Shown: positions 1 through 11,848, numbered from the stretch's first letter. The stretch is DNA of 64,000 nucleotides from an uncultured Prevotellaceae bacterium (GCA_902801375.1 CADCIB010000001.1:166440-230439), one strand, 5' to 3'. A program made the numbers and translations. Notes: generated by a model from the letters alone, not told the origin.

Positions 1-1
1 T

Positions 2-1444
2 GCGCAGCGAATCTTAGACAAGGACCACTACGGCATGGAGAAGGTGAAAGAGCGCATCCTGGAACACATGGCTGTGTTGAGCCTACGCGGTGACCTGAAA
101 TCGCCCATCCTGTGCCTGTATGGTCCTCCGGGTGTGGGCAAGACATCACTGGGAAAGAGCATCGCTGAAGCCATGAGGCGGAAGTATGTGCGTATTTCGC
201 TGGGTGGTATGCACGACGAGAGCGAGATACGCGGTCACCGACGCACGTATGTGGGAGCCATGCCTGGCCGTATCATCAAGGCCATCCAGAAGGCTGGCTC
301 GTCGAATCCTGTATTTATCTTAGACGAAATCGACAAAGTGACGCAGCACACCATCAATGGCGATCCGTCGTCGGCTTTGCTGGAGGTGTTAGACCCCGAA
401 CAGAATGGGACTTTTCACGACAACTATCTGGATGTAGACTATGACTTGTCGAAAGTGCTGTTCATCGCCACCGCCAACGACCTGAACACCATTCCCCGGC
501 CGCTTTTAGACCGTATGGAAATCATTGAGGTGAGCGGCTATATCACTGAGGAGAAAATAGAGATTGCGAAACGCCACTTGATACCAAAGGAAAAGGAAAA
601 CACGGGCATGCAGGAAGACAAGCACCTGCAGTTCAACAAAGCCGCCATCGAGAAAATTGTCGAGCAGTATACCCGTGAGAGCGGCGTGCGCCAACTTGAA
701 AAGCAAATCAGCAAGGCCTTCCGCAAACTTGCCTTCGCAAAGGCTCGCAACGGTGAGTTGCCCTACGAGAAGATTACACAAGACGAGATAGAGAGCCTGT
801 TGGGAAAACCGCCCTTCTATCGCGACCTGTATCAGGGCAACGGATATGCAGGCGTCGTCACAGGCCTGGCATGGACAAGTGTAGGAGGCGAAATTCTGTT
901 CATTGAGACCAGTCTGAGCAAGGGAAAAGGGTCTAAGCTTACGTTGACAGGCAATCTGGGTGATGTGATGAAAGAGTCGGCCGTGCTGGCATTGGAATAT
1001 GTCAAAGCACACGCGCAATTCCTCGACATCGACTACCGTATCTTCGACAACTACAACATACACATCCATGTGCCGGAAGGAGCTACGCCGAAAGACGGTC
1101 CGTCGGCTGGAATCACCATCGCCACCAGCATCGCCTCAGCTCTAACGCAGAGAAAAGTGCGCATGAACACGGCGATGACGGGCGAGATTACGCTCCGCGG
1201 CAAGGTGCTCCCCGTGGGTGGCATCAAGGAAAAGATACTGGCAGCCAAGCGTGCCGGCATCACCGACATCATCATTTGCCGCGACAACAGAAAAGACATC
1301 GATGAGATTCCGGAAGTATATGTGAAGGGGTTGACCTTCCACTATGTGGAAAATATCAAAGAAGTGTGGGACTTCGCACTGACCAACGAGATTGTGAGCA
1401 ACCCTGTCACGTTCGAGATCGACGACAAGAAAGTTTCTGAATGA
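2..1444 (+). CDS. lon: ATP-dependent protease Lon (C-terminal part, 5' end outside window)
   Basis: The reading frame is open from base 2, so the gene begins before the window. The visible part covers most of the AAA+ module and the whole protease domain. Walker A (GPPGVGKT) and Walker B (FILDEIDK) are present. The catalytic Ser lies in DGPSAG (codon 1103-1105) and the catalytic Lys in GGIKEK (codon 1226-1228), which form the Lon Ser-Lys dyad. Lon unfolds and degrades damaged and regulatory proteins in the cytoplasm. The stop codon overlaps the next ATG (ATGA at 1441), although the tgt start is probably 42 nt further on. The N-terminal substrate-binding domain cannot be seen. Confidence 0.97.
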   Translation, partial: AQRILDKDHYGMEKVKERILEHMAVLSLRGDLKSPILCLYGPPGVGKTSLGKSIAEAMRRKYVRISLGGMHDESEIRGHRRTYVGAMPGRIIKAIQKAGSSNPVFILDEIDKVTQHTINGDPSSALLEVLDPEQNGTFHDNYLDVDYDLSKVLFIATANDLNTIPRPLLDRMEIIEVSGYITEEKIEIAKRHLIPKEKENTGMQEDKHLQFNKAAIEKIVEQYTRESGVRQLEKQISKAFRKLAFAKARNGELPYEKITQDEIESLLGKPPFYRDLYQGNGYAGVVTGLAWTSVGGEILFIETSLSKGKGSKLTLTGNLGDVMKESAVLALEYVKAHAQFLDIDYRIFDNYNIHIHVPEGATPKDGPSAGITIATSIASALTQRKVRMNTAMTGEITLRGKVLPVGGIKEKILAAKRAGITDIIICRDNRKDIDEIPEVYVKGLTFHYVENIKEVWDFALTNEIVSNPVTFEIDDKKVSE

Positions 1445-1482
1445 CAACCGTAAAGCAGTACTGCGCTGCAAGAAAAAGAGCC

Positions 1483-2622
<1,140 letters not shown>

Positions 2623-2655
2623 CCATAAAATGCGACTAACGACTATCGAATACAA

Positions 2656-3927
2656 ATGAAATATTCCCAAATCAGAAAATACCATAAGCTCTTGAAGGCT
2701 GGACGATGGACCAACCGACATCTGCATGGACTGGTCGCAGCCTACCATTGGCTGCGAAACCATCTTGGCTGGCTCGGCGTAGCCTTTGCGTGGCTGCGCC
2801 AACACCTACAATGGGTAAAACGGCTCAACATTTTCCGCTTTCTGAAAATCATCGACTGGTATATCATACGGAAGTTCATCGGCACCTACTTCTTCGCCAT
2901 TGCCCTCATCATCTCCATCTCCATCGTCTTCGATGTCAACGAGAACCTGGCGAAGTTCACACAGTATCATGCCCCCCTACGGGCCATCGTCTTTGACTAT
3001 TACCTGAACTTCATTCCCTATTTCGCCAATCTGTTCAGCCCACTGTTTGTCTTCATTGCCGTGATTTTCTTCACGTCGAAGCTGGCTGGCAACTCGGAAA
3101 TCATCTCGATGCTTGCCGCGGGCATCAGTTTCAAGCGGCTGATGCGTCCCTACATGATTTCGGCAGCACTCATCTCCCTGCTCACATTCTATCTCGGCAG
3201 TTATGTCATTCCGAAAGGAAACGTTGTGAAACAGAACTTCGAGACCATCTACAAGAACAAAAAGAAGAACACCTCGGCAGAAAACGTCCAATTGCAAGTG
3301 GGCAAAGGCATCATTGCCTCCGTACAGCACTACGACAACACGGTGAAACGTGGTTACGGTTTCAACCTATACAAGTTTGAGAATAAGAAACTCGTGAGCC
3401 ACATGACCGCACAGGACATCCAATACGACACCATCAGCGACTCACGATACCACTGGAAAGTCACTCAATGGCGCATTCGCGAGATGAAAGGACTGCGCGA
3501 GAACATCTCCAGCGGCATGCGTATGGACACGCTCATCATGATGGAACCCACCGACCTTGTCTTCTCAAAAGGACAACAAGAAACGTTCACCACTCCGCAG
3601 CTAAAGGAGTACATCAGCAAGCAGATAGACCGTGGGTCGGGCAACGTGGTGCAATACGAAGTGGAATACCACAAGCGCATCGCATCGTCGTTTGCATCGT
3701 TCATCCTCACCACCATTGGAGTTTCACTCTCATCCCGAAAACGGAAAGGCGGTATGGGACTCTACCTCGGCATTGGTCTTGCTCTGAGTTTCGGCTACAT
3801 CATGCTGCAAACCGTGTCGTCGACGTTTGCCATCAATGCTAACACTCCTCCCATGTTAGCAGCATGGATTCCAAACATCATTTTTGCGGTAATTGCATAT
3901 TTCTGCTACCGTCAAGCCCCCAATTAA
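2656..3927 (+). CDS. LptF/LptG-type permease (YjgP/YjgQ family)
   Basis: This is an inner-membrane permease of the LPS transport ABC exporter, 423 aa. Three hydrophobic segments lie near residues 75-95, 117-137 and 155-180, followed by a large periplasmic region and three more segments at the C-terminus (about 345-420), the YjgP/YjgQ layout. The usual start of the family aligns near residue 64 (RLNIFRFLKIIDWYIIRKF). The first 63 residues are an extra Trp/His-rich stretch with two related copies (WLRNHLGW and WLRQHLQW). No in-frame ATG exists between residue 1 and the family start, so the extension is probably real. LptF versus LptG cannot be decided. It lies 33 nt after tgt, probably in the same operon. 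Confidence 0.88.
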   Translation: MKYSQIRKYHKLLKAGRWTNRHLHGLVAAYHWLRNHLGWLGVAFAWLRQHLQWVKRLNIFRFLKIIDWYIIRKFIGTYFFAIALIISISIVFDVNENLAKFTQYHAPLRAIVFDYYLNFIPYFANLFSPLFVFIAVIFFTSKLAGNSEIISMLAAGISFKRLMRPYMISAALISLLTFYLGSYVIPKGNVVKQNFETIYKNKKKNTSAENVQLQVGKGIIASVQHYDNTVKRGYGFNLYKFENKKLVSHMTAQDIQYDTISDSRYHWKVTQWRIREMKGLRENISSGMRMDTLIMMEPTDLVFSKGQQETFTTPQLKEYISKQIDRGSGNVVQYEVEYHKRIASSFASFILTTIGVSLSSRKRKGGMGLYLGIGLALSFGYIMLQTVSSTFAINANTPPMLAAWIPNIIFAVIAYFCYRQAPN

Positions 3928-3931
3928 CCCC

Positions 3932-3990
3932 GTTCAGTAAGTCGCTATACAGCCACAAAAAACTGTTCAGCAAGTCGCTGTTTTACAGCG
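3932..3990 (+). repeat. Two tandem copies of a GTTCAGYAAGTCGCTRT motif with hairpin
   Basis: Copy 1 starts at 3932 and copy 2 at 3965. Copy 2 ends in a perfect hairpin, CGCTGT-TTT-ACAGCG (3976-3990); copy 1 has a degenerate version (CGCTATACAGCC). A third relative lies at 63060-63083, upstream of the second deoxynucleoside kinase. The element sits between the permease stop and the helicase start, in the 5' region of the helicase, so it could act on the RNA. It lacks a T run and is unlikely to be a terminator. Confidence 0.6.
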
Positions 3991-4013
3991 CCCCCAAAAC
4001 CAAAAAAGACAAA

Positions 4014-5429
4014 ATGGATTTCTACGAATTAGACCTCAGCGACAATGTACTTGATGCGCTCGACGACATGAATTTCACCACATGCACGCCCATACAAGAA
4101 AAGTGCATACCCGAAATACTAAGTCGTCGCGACCTGCTTGGCGTTGCGCAGACAGGTACCGGAAAGACAGCCGCCTATCTGCTGCCCATCCTCAGTATGC
4201 TCGACGACGGTGGCTACTACGAACCCGAGGCCAATGGCGGGGAACGTTTCGTTGAGTTACCCCACGATGCCATCAATTGCGTCATCATGAGCCCCACACG
4301 CGAATTGGCACAGCAGATTGACCAAGCCATGCAGGGATTCTCCTATTACACGCCTCAGGTGGGGAGTGTGGCCGTCTATGGTGGCAACGACGGGTCGCGC
4401 TACGATCAGGAATACAAGAGCATGAAGATGGGCGCCGACATGCTCATTGCCACACCAGGCAGACTCATCAGCCACATTACGATGGGCAATGTCGATCTCT
4501 CGAAGGTCAGTTTCTTCGTACTCGACGAAGCCGACCGCATGCTGGACATGGGGTTTAGCGAAGACATACTGAGCATTGCGAAACTGCTGCCAGAGAATTG
4601 CCAAATCATCATGTACTCAGCCACAATGCCCGACAAAATCGAGCAAATGGCCAAACGGCTGCTGAAGAACCCTGCCATCGTGAAAATTGCCGTCAGCCGC
4701 CCCGCTGACAAGATCAAGCAGGAGGCATACGTCTGTCACGAAGATCAGAAACTGCGCATACTCAACCACCTTTTCCGCAACAACGAACTGCATCGCGTCA
4801 TCATCTTTGTCAGCAAAAAGACGAAAGTGAAAGAGATAAACCGCACCCTGCGCACGATGGGCATCAACTGCGGCGAGATGCACTCCGACCTTTCGCAAGC
4901 CGAGCGCGACGACGTGATGTATCGCTTTAAGAGTGGAATGGTGGACGTGCTTGTCGCCACCGACATCGTGGCTCGAGGCATCGACATCGACGACATCGCC
5001 ATCGTCATCAACTACGATGTGCCCCACGATAGCGAAGACTACGTCCACCGCATCGGACGAACGGCACGCGCCGAACGCGACGGCCGAGCCATCACCCTCG
5101 TTCGCGGCTACGACATTCAATACTTCCAGCAGATTGAAAAATTTCTGGGCTATGCAGTAGAGAAGACTCCCCTACCCGACGGTTTGGAAGGCCCCGAATA
5201 CAAACCCATCAAAGGACGTCCTCCAAAAGATGGCAGCCGCCATCAGCGGCGGGGAAGACGAAGGGGAGGACACTCATCGCAAAGTGGCAGACGGCAGAAG
5301 AGAAACGACCATCCCTCGAAAACCAACAAACACAATGGTGAGCCGAAAAATGAAACAGGCAAAAAGGGTGTCTCGTCGAAACCCAAAACCGATCATCACC
5401 GTCCAAATCCCAACACGACGAACAAATAG
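4014..5429 (+). CDS. DEAD-box RNA helicase with basic tail
   Basis: ATP-dependent RNA helicase, 471 aa from the ATG at 4014. The frame is open 50 codons further up (ATG at 3864), but that part lies over the preceding gene and the hairpin repeats and does not look like protein. A Q motif (CTPIQEKCIP), motif I (AQTGTGKT, near residue 45), PTRELAQQ, TPGR, DEAD (near 170), SAT and HRIGRTAR are all present in order. The C-terminal 90 residues are a low-complexity Arg/Lys/Gly/Ser tail, as in RhlE-type helicases. Likely role is ribosome assembly or mRNA turnover; the exact paralogue is not determinable. Confidence 0.95.
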   Translation: MDFYELDLSDNVLDALDDMNFTTCTPIQEKCIPEILSRRDLLGVAQTGTGKTAAYLLPILSMLDDGGYYEPEANGGERFVELPHDAINCVIMSPTRELAQQIDQAMQGFSYYTPQVGSVAVYGGNDGSRYDQEYKSMKMGADMLIATPGRLISHITMGNVDLSKVSFFVLDEADRMLDMGFSEDILSIAKLLPENCQIIMYSATMPDKIEQMAKRLLKNPAIVKIAVSRPADKIKQEAYVCHEDQKLRILNHLFRNNELHRVIIFVSKKTKVKEINRTLRTMGINCGEMHSDLSQAERDDVMYRFKSGMVDVLVATDIVARGIDIDDIAIVINYDVPHDSEDYVHRIGRTARAERDGRAITLVRGYDIQYFQQIEKFLGYAVEKTPLPDGLEGPEYKPIKGRPPKDGSRHQRRGRRRGGHSSQSGRRQKRNDHPSKTNKHNGEPKNETGKKGVSSKPKTDHHRPNPNTTNK

Positions 5430-5450
5430 TGGTCTGACCACCCGTTTTTA
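5429..5450 (+). terminator. Weak hairpin after the helicase gene
   Basis: GTGGT-CTG-ACCAC overlaps the stop codon of the helicase and is followed by CCCGTTTTTAT. The stem is only 5 bp, so termination may be inefficient. Confidence 0.4.
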
Positions 5451-5532
5451 TAGGGAAGGGATGAGTTGTCTACAAAGGTGGTGAACAGACGCTACCGACA
5501 GAGCAAATAAAACGTAAAGGAAACAATATCAT

Positions 5533-6531
5533 ATGACAAGAAGTCGCACAAACACATTAAGGACGTATGGCGTGGTGTTCATGACACTCATCATGCTGTC
5601 TTTACCTGCTGCTGTTACGGCGCAGCTGAAACATCGTCCGAAGGTGGGCCTGGTGCTGGGTGGTGGTGGTGCGAAAGGAGCTGCAGAGGTAGGTGTGTTG
5701 AAAGCCATCGAGGAAGCGGGTATCCCCATCGACTACATCGCAGGAACGAGCATCGGCAGCATCGTGGGCGGACTCTACGCCATAGGGTATCGTGCCGAAC
5801 AACTTGACTCAATGTTCACCTCGCAGGAATGGCTGACGTTGCTCTCTGACCGACAAAAAAAACACCAATATAAAATCTATCAGGAGCAAGACAGCGTTGG
5901 CTATGTTTTCGGATTCCCCGTCATTCGCAAGGGGAAACAAAATGCCGAGGAAACCTTCGGAATGGTAAAAGGCGACAAAGTGCTGCAGCTACTGCAAAGC
6001 ATGACTGGCGATTATGACCGTCGACCCTTCGACAGCCTGCCAATCCCCTTCCGCTGTGTGGCCGTCGACATCAACAATTGGAAAGAAGTGGTGCTCGCCG
6101 GAGGATCTCTGGCGAAAGCAATGCGAGCCTCGATGGCCATCCCGGGTGTATTTAAAGGACTAAGAAGCAAAGGTAAACTACTCGTCGACGGTGGTGTGCT
6201 CAACAACCTGCCTGTTGACGTAGTGAGACAGATGGGCGCCGACATCGTCATCGCCATCGACCTGACACAGCATAAACACGAGTCGCGAAGCTTCTCCTTA
6301 AAAGACTGGCTTGGCATCGGAGGCGCCGCCGACTGGATCGTGTCGCGCCCCGACATTACAAAATACAATGAAAACCGCAAGCACGTAGACATTTACATCA
6401 ATCCTCCATTAGACGGCTACGACGTGACAAGCTTCAACAACAACAGCATCCGCGAGATGATTCACATCGGACAACGCACTGGGAAGAAGTGTCTGCCGCA
6501 ACTTCAGAAACTAAAAGAACGTCTGAAGTGA
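5533..6531 (+). CDS. Secreted patatin-like phospholipase without beta-barrel domain
   Basis: Patatin-family serine lipase, 332 aa. A signal peptide is clear (hydrophobic residues 14-28, likely cleavage after AVTA). The oxyanion-hole glycine run GGGGAKG is at residues 43-49, the nucleophile GTSIG places Ser at 73, and the catalytic Asp is in DGG (Asp219). The dyad is complete. In Bacteroidetes many periplasmic patatins continue into a C-terminal BamA-like barrel; this one stops after the lipase domain, so it should be periplasmic and soluble. Physiological substrate is unknown. Confidence 0.92.
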   Translation: MTRSRTNTLRTYGVVFMTLIMLSLPAAVTAQLKHRPKVGLVLGGGGAKGAAEVGVLKAIEEAGIPIDYIAGTSIGSIVGGLYAIGYRAEQLDSMFTSQEWLTLLSDRQKKHQYKIYQEQDSVGYVFGFPVIRKGKQNAEETFGMVKGDKVLQLLQSMTGDYDRRPFDSLPIPFRCVAVDINNWKEVVLAGGSLAKAMRASMAIPGVFKGLRSKGKLLVDGGVLNNLPVDVVRQMGADIVIAIDLTQHKHESRSFSLKDWLGIGGAADWIVSRPDITKYNENRKHVDIYINPPLDGYDVTSFNNNSIREMIHIGQRTGKKCLPQLQKLKERLK

Positions 6532-6560
6532 AATGATTCCATACATATCCCAACACTACA

Positions 6561-6640
6561 TTAATAATGTACGCAGCGTAGGCTATTAATGTACGCAGCG
6601 TAGGTTAATAATGTACGCAGCGTAGGTTAATAATGTACGG
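6561..6640. repeat. 22-bp tandem repeat array A (3.6 units)
   Basis: Units begin at 6561, 6583 and 6605, with a partial unit at 6627. The consensus is TTAATAATGTACGCAGCGTAGG; only the first bases of unit 2 differ. Each unit contains the perfect palindrome TACGCAGCGTA. The array starts 30 bp after the patatin stop and ends about 105 bp before the hpt promoter box. No open frame crosses it. Confidence 0.95.
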
Positions 6641-6746
6641 TCGCCATTTGCCATCTATCACTTCGCAATTCCTATTGAATGAGCATAAAAAAAGTTAAGA
6701 ACAACAATTATTCTTCATTCTTCGCTCTATATTCTTCATTAATTCG

Positions 6747-6754
6747 TACCTTTG
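6747..6754 (+). promoter_or_regulatory. Putative promoter box of hpt
   Basis: TACCTTTG, a match to the Bacteroidetes -7 consensus TAnnTTTG, lies about 30 nt before the hpt ATG in an AT-rich stretch. Confidence 0.7.
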
Positions 6755-6782
6755 TAGCATCAATTCATACCTTATTATATAT

Positions 6783-7322
6783 ATGGAAACCGTCAGAATC
6801 AAAGACAAGGAATTCAGGGTGTCGATACCCGCAGAGAAGATCCAAGAACGTGTGAAGGCAGTGGCTGAGCAAATCAATCGCGACATGGAAGGCAAAAATC
6901 CGCTGCTGATTGCTGTGCTGAACGGCGCGTTCATGTTTGCCGCCGACCTCATGCGCAATATCACCATCCCGTGTGAAATCTCGTTTGTGAAGCTCGCTTC
7001 CTATCAAGGAACCACAACCACAGGCACCGTCAAGGAGGTGTTTGGCATCAACGAAGACCTGCAGGGACGCACCATCATCATCGTGGAAGACATCGTGGAC
7101 ACCGGCCTCACCATCAAGCGAATGGTAGAGACTTTGGGAACGCGCAATCCAGAAAGCATCCACGTTTGCACCCTGCTTGTGAAACCCGGGAACGTCAGGG
7201 AGGACATTAACGTGGAATATGTGGCTTTTGAAATACCCAACGACTTCATCCTCGGCTACGGCCTCGACTACGACCAGCAGGGGCGCAACCTGCCAGAAAT
7301 CTACACCATCGTCAAGGATTAG
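6783..7322 (+). CDS. hpt: Hypoxanthine phosphoribosyltransferase
   Basis: Purine salvage enzyme joining hypoxanthine (and usually guanine) to PRPP to give IMP or GMP. At 179 aa it has the normal family length. The PRPP-binding loop VEDIVDTG is at residues 101-108, and the flexible-loop segment SYQGTTTTG is near 73-81. It has its own consensus promoter and is followed 61 nt later by adk, so the two nucleotide genes are probably cotranscribed. Confidence 0.96.
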   Translation: METVRIKDKEFRVSIPAEKIQERVKAVAEQINRDMEGKNPLLIAVLNGAFMFAADLMRNITIPCEISFVKLASYQGTTTTGTVKEVFGINEDLQGRTIIIVEDIVDTGLTIKRMVETLGTRNPESIHVCTLLVKPGNVREDINVEYVAFEIPNDFILGYGLDYDQQGRNLPEIYTIVKD

Positions 7323-7383
7323 TTCGTTAAGCGCAGTAACACAACGACAAATAAAAACTTTAAAATACTAACTCCTAACTCAA

Positions 7384-7956
7384 ATGAAGAATATCGTTAT
7401 TTTTGGCGGCCCAGGCTCCGGCAAGGGTACACAAAGCGAACTTATCATGAAGCAGTACGGCTTGGGACACATCTCCACAGGCGACGTGCTTCGACAAGAA
7501 ATCAAACAGCAGACGGAACTCGGAAAGACCGCTGCCGAGTTTATCAACAAAGGTCAACTTATTCCCGACGAGCTGATGATCAGTATCTTGGCCAGCGTCT
7601 ACGACGGATTCGGAAAAGACCATCCAGGCATCATCTTCGATGGATTCCCCCGCACGCTGCCACAGGCTGAGGCCCTCAAGCAGATGCTTGCCGAACGCGG
7701 ACACTGCATTGCCGCGATGGTGGAACTCGACGTTCCTGACGAAGTGCTGGTGGAACGTCTCGTGAAGCGCGGGGAAATCAGCGGGCGCTCCGACGACAAT
7801 GAGGAAACCATCCGTCAGCGTCTGGTGGTCTATCACAACCAGACGGCACCACTCGCCGAATGGTACGCTGGAGAAGGAATACGCCATCAGGTGGAAGGCG
7901 TAGGCACCATCGAGGAAATCTTCGGACGCATCTGCAACGTCATCGACAACCTCTAA
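7384..7956 (+). CDS. adk: Adenylate kinase
   Basis: Interconverts ATP + AMP and 2 ADP. The P-loop GGPGSGKGT is at residues 8-16 and DGFPRTLPQA forms the AMP-binding/core motif. At 190 aa, with the short segment RSDDNEETI where long forms carry a zinc or LID insertion, this is the short-LID type. The frame that contains obg follows within 45 nt. Confidence 0.97.
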   Translation: MKNIVIFGGPGSGKGTQSELIMKQYGLGHISTGDVLRQEIKQQTELGKTAAEFINKGQLIPDELMISILASVYDGFGKDHPGIIFDGFPRTLPQAEALKQMLAERGHCIAAMVELDVPDEVLVERLVKRGEISGRSDDNEETIRQRLVVYHNQTAPLAEWYAGEGIRHQVEGVGTIEEIFGRICNVIDNL

Positions 7957-7998
7957 TTGCTCGTCACTCCACGCTCCTCGAAAACACTCACCTCTATT

Positions 7999-9156
7999 AT
8001 GGAATCGAATTTCGTTGATTATGTGAAAATCTACTGCCGCTCAGGAAAGGGCGGTCGGGGTAGCATGCACCTGAAGCATGTGAAGTATAACTACAATGGT
8101 GGCCCCGACGGCGGAGACGGTGGACGCGGAGGCAACATCATCCTGCGCGGAAACCACAACTACTGGACACTGCTCCACTTGAAATACCAGCGTCACGTGT
8201 TTGCTGAGCACGGGGGCAACGGCGGTAAGGACAAGTGTCACGGAACCGACGGAAAAGACCAATACATCGACGTACCCTGCGGAACGGTGGTTTACAACGC
8301 CGAGACGGGTAAGTACGTCTGCGACGTCACCTATGACGGGCAAGAGGTGGTACTGCTGAAAGGCGGGCGCGGCGGACTGGGCAACTTCCAGTTCCGCACA
8401 GCTACCAATCAGGCACCACGTTTTGCACAACCGGGTGAACCCATGCAGGAGATGACCATCATCCTGGAACTGAAACTATTGGCCGATGTTGGATTAGTAG
8501 GTTTTCCCAACGCCGGCAAGAGCACACTGCTCTCGTCGCTCTCGTCGGCAAAGCCGAAAATCGCCAACTACCCTTTTACTACCCTTGAACCTTCGCTCGG
8601 TATCGTGGGCTATCACGACAAACAGTCGTTCGTGATGGCCGATATTCCCGGCATCATCGAGGGAGCCAGCGAGGGGAAAGGCCTTGGACTTCGATTCCTG
8701 CGCCACATTGAGCGCAACTCGCTGCTGCTCTTTATGGTGCCTGGCGATACTGATGACATCAAGCGTGAATACGACATTCTGCTCAACGAGCTGCAGAACT
8801 TCAACCCCGAACTGCTCGACAAGCACCGCGTGCTTGCCGTCACGAAATGCGACCTGCTCGACGAGGAACTCATCGAGATGCTCCGCGAAACCTGCCCCGA
8901 CGACATCCCCATGGTGTTTATCTCGGCGGTGGCCAACATGGGGTTGGACGAGTTGAAGGACGTGTTGTGGCGCGAACTCAACAGCGAGAGCAACAAGCTG
9001 CAGACCATTATGGCAGAAGACACGCTGGTGCATCGCGACAAGGACATGAGGGTCTTCAATGCCGAACTACTCGCAGAGGGCGAAGATGCCGACATCGAGT
9101 TGATGGACGAGGAAGATATAGAGGAAATCGACGACTACGAAATTATCGACGAATGA
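7999..9156 (+). CDS. obg: Obg family GTPase
   Basis: Ribosome-associated GTPase involved in 50S assembly and stress control. The start at ATG 7999 gives [12 protein letters not shown], the usual Obg beginning; the frame opens earlier at a TTG (7957) that directly abuts the adk stop. The glycine-rich Obg fold covers residues 1-158. G1 is GFPNAGKS (168-175), G3 is DIPG (215-218) and G4 is TKCD (282-285). The C-terminal 35 residues are strongly acidic. Its stop overlaps the pgeF start as ATGA. Confidence 0.96.
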   Translation: MESNFVDYVKIYCRSGKGGRGSMHLKHVKYNYNGGPDGGDGGRGGNIILRGNHNYWTLLHLKYQRHVFAEHGGNGGKDKCHGTDGKDQYIDVPCGTVVYNAETGKYVCDVTYDGQEVVLLKGGRGGLGNFQFRTATNQAPRFAQPGEPMQEMTIILELKLLADVGLVGFPNAGKSTLLSSLSSAKPKIANYPFTTLEPSLGIVGYHDKQSFVMADIPGIIEGASEGKGLGLRFLRHIERNSLLLFMVPGDTDDIKREYDILLNELQNFNPELLDKHRVLAVTKCDLLDEELIEMLRETCPDDIPMVFISAVANMGLDELKDVLWRELNSESNKLQTIMAEDTLVHRDKDMRVFNAELLAEGEDADIELMDEEDIEEIDDYEIIDE

Positions 9157-9950
9157 ATCTCTTCCGCCCCATTGTCTACCCGCTCTCTGAACACGTCAAG
9201 GCTTTCAGCACCACACGACGCGGTGGTGTGGGAAGAGGAAATTATGCCACGATGAACGTCACCCATTATTGTGGCGACGATGAGCAACATGTTCAGGAGA
9301 ATCGACGCATTTTGGCCGAATGGTTGGGCACCGCTCCAGAACGAATCATCGTGCCCAAACAGACCCACCAGACAGAGGTGAATCTCATCACGGAAGAAAA
9401 CTTTCTGCAGAAAGAACGATTGGAAGGTGTGGACGCAATCATTACCACCACCCCAGGAATCTGTATTGGTGTTTCCACTGCCGACTGTATACCTATTCTT
9501 ATATATGATGGTGAGAAGCAGGCAGCTGCTGCCATTCATGCAGGATGGAGAGGTACGGTCAATCGCATTGCAGAGAAAACCATCTGGTGTATGGAGAAAT
9601 GGTGTGGGAGCCGCCCTGATGATCTCCGGGCTGTGATAGGTCCGGGCATCTCGCTCGAAGCCTTTGAGGTGGGCGACGAGGTCTACGATGCTTTCCGCCA
9701 GGCTGGTTTTGACATGCAACACATCGCAAAGCGTTTCCCTGCTTCAAACGAAACGACAAAAGAGAAGTGGCACATTGACCTTTGGGAATGCAACCGCCAC
9801 CAGCTCATAGAATGTGGAATCCCCGACAAACACATTCGTCTGTCGGGGATTTGTACTTATCAGCAGTGCGAAGATTTCTTCTCCGCCCGCCGATTGGGCA
9901 TCCATTCGGGCCGCATATATACCGGTGTCATGCTTCTCCCAAACAAATGA
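9153..9950 (+). CDS. pgeF: PgeF / multicopper-oxidase-fold purine nucleoside phosphorylase (YfiH, YlmD family)
   Basis: Laccase-domain protein, 265 aa, translationally coupled to obg by an ATGA overlap. The zinc-binding triad of the family is visible: His72 in KQTH, Cys112 in TADC and His129 in HAGWRG. Members act on purine nucleosides and are also called peptidoglycan editing factor. The same frame is open upstream across obg, but those residues are arginine-rich noise. Confidence 0.93.
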   Translation: MNLFRPIVYPLSEHVKAFSTTRRGGVGRGNYATMNVTHYCGDDEQHVQENRRILAEWLGTAPERIIVPKQTHQTEVNLITEENFLQKERLEGVDAIITTTPGICIGVSTADCIPILIYDGEKQAAAAIHAGWRGTVNRIAEKTIWCMEKWCGSRPDDLRAVIGPGISLEAFEVGDEVYDAFRQAGFDMQHIAKRFPASNETTKEKWHIDLWECNRHQLIECGIPDKHIRLSGICTYQQCEDFFSARRLGIHSGRIYTGVMLLPNK

Positions 9951-9959
9951 TTGTTGGTT

Positions 9960-11768
9960 CTAGCGCACAACTACTTTCTGCCCATTGACAACGTAGATTC
10001 CATGTTTGATGGCTTGGGTGGAGGTTGAAATGCGACGGCCTTGCAGGTCGTAGACATCTGTGGCGTTCCAGCCATCGTTCTTCATCCTTACACCTTCATC
10101 CGAAATACCCGTCGCGGTGGATGATTCGAAAACCACCCATTCATTTTTCACGATACTACCACCGGCATTCACCACATTGAATGACGTTTCGTCCCAATAT
10201 GCACCTACGGGGGCAGTTATCTTAACAGCACTACTCAGATTCAAGTGCTGAGCATAGAACGACTTCTCGCTGCCTTTGGCTCGCAAGGTACCCATGAAAA
10301 TCTTCGCTGTTGGCGATTTCTCGTTGTCGTAGGAATAGAAGCCCATCGTGCCGTCTGTGACCAATGTGGGACCATAGAGGGTGAAATCATCGTAGCAGCA
10401 CACGCCCATATTATAATCGGAGTGAATGGTCAGCGTGCCATTGCCAGTAAGGGTTGTCGGACCGTTGAAGACATACAGAGGTACAGTCCCATGGGAGGTC
10501 AACGAGCAATCGCCCTCAATTTCAATATTGAGGTCCAGCACGCCGTGACGATTGGCTCCACGGATGAAGCCGCCGTTCTTGATTCCCTCATTGTCTGCAA
10601 AATTCATCCGGAAGTTCTTCATGTGGAGCGTCTTGGCCTCGGGGATGTAGTAGATTTCGGAGATTCCTTCAAAGAAATCCTCCATCAGTTGTTCGTCCGA
10701 CTCAATCAGCAACTCTATGAGCGCATCCTGATCTTCACAGAGTTGTTTGGTCAGCTCTACGCCGCCGATGAACACATAATAGCTGTTTCGCTCGCCGATG
10801 ACAATCTCATTCGTGATGAAGGCATTGTCTCCGTTCACCACTCCATAATTTACGCCATTGTCAGACAATCCGAAATGAGCATGGTTGGGACTCAGGATGT
10901 CCATCTCTTCAGCCAGTTCCAGGCGGAAGCTCAGCGAGCAAGTCGGTGCAGTTAACCTCCGTGACCTTCAAGCCACAAACATACAGAGGATAAATCTCGC
11001 TCGTTGAATAGATTTCCACCCACTCATTGCTGACCACATCCCCATTGGGATAGCGAATGGCATTGTCGACCAACGCCGCTCCCTCGGGCGACACGATTTC
11101 CAATCCGGAATTCATGCTCAAGCTATTGATACCACTGACGCAAGCCTTGTAGCTTTTGACGCGCACATCAGTATCATAGCCAAGCAACCGTATGTTGCTA
11201 TCGTAACCGTCAATGCCTGTACGCTCGCTGGATTGCACGGTAAGCTTCGTATCATAGACCCACAAGAAACTTCTCAAGCTCAACCCTTCGCCATCAACGT
11301 CGATGATGAGATTGCCGCCACCCTTCAGCGTGAGCCCACCTACGCTATAGATGCCATCCAAAGAATAGCAGCCTCCTGAGGTATCAATACGTGTGGTTCC
11401 GGAGATGTCTATCGTAGTCATATCAGCTAAACTCATGCCGGAAGTGCCACTTCCCATGAAGTGGTTGTCGCCCAGAAGGTGGATACTCGAGAAAACATTA
11501 CTTCTTATGGGTGCCACCTCCTCGCCTATAGCACCACAGTTGAGCGTCACGTTGCGAATGGTCAGATCAACGCCCGAAACACCAAACGGCAGAGCTTCCA
11601 TATAGGAAGTGCCATTCTTGAAGCCTGCCTCCAGTTCCGGATATTTCATGACCATCCTTTGCTCCAGCAGCTCGTGATTTTTGGCTTCGTTCAAGTCAAT
11701 CATCACGCCACCAACTGTCATATCGGCTGATACGATGCCACGAGGAAACCAGCCAACCCAAGGTTCCT
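9960..11768 (-). pseudogene. Decayed gene for a secreted repeat protein with DLQGRR C-terminus
   Basis: Two minus-strand frames cover one protein. The upstream frame (11768-10909) reads as coding from a stop at about 11766, with no start codon until ATG 11721 and no signal peptide, and ends at TGA 10909. The second frame (10932 back to 9960) continues in another phase. Both halves end with related segments (VSPEGA...VSNEWVEIYS and TAPVGA...VKNEWVVFES), and each repeat starts with a similar YxLYVCGLKVT / YYVFIGGVELT, so this was a tandem-domain surface protein. The C-terminus has YDLQGRRIST and GIYVVNGQKVVV, common on secreted Prevotella proteins. Loss of the N-terminus plus an internal frameshift argues for a pseudogene. 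The function of the intact form is unknown. Confidence 0.75.
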
Positions 11769-11848
11769 AGTTATACTGACTGACGTACAATACATGCAGT
11801 TTCTCGTACAATTCCATTGCAGCGCCATGCGCTGAATCAACTATAGAA

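Noticed and set aside
9135-9722. Alternative gene antisense to pgeF
   Set aside because: PgeF has the complete His/Cys/His metal site and is coupled to obg; the antisense frame shows no features.
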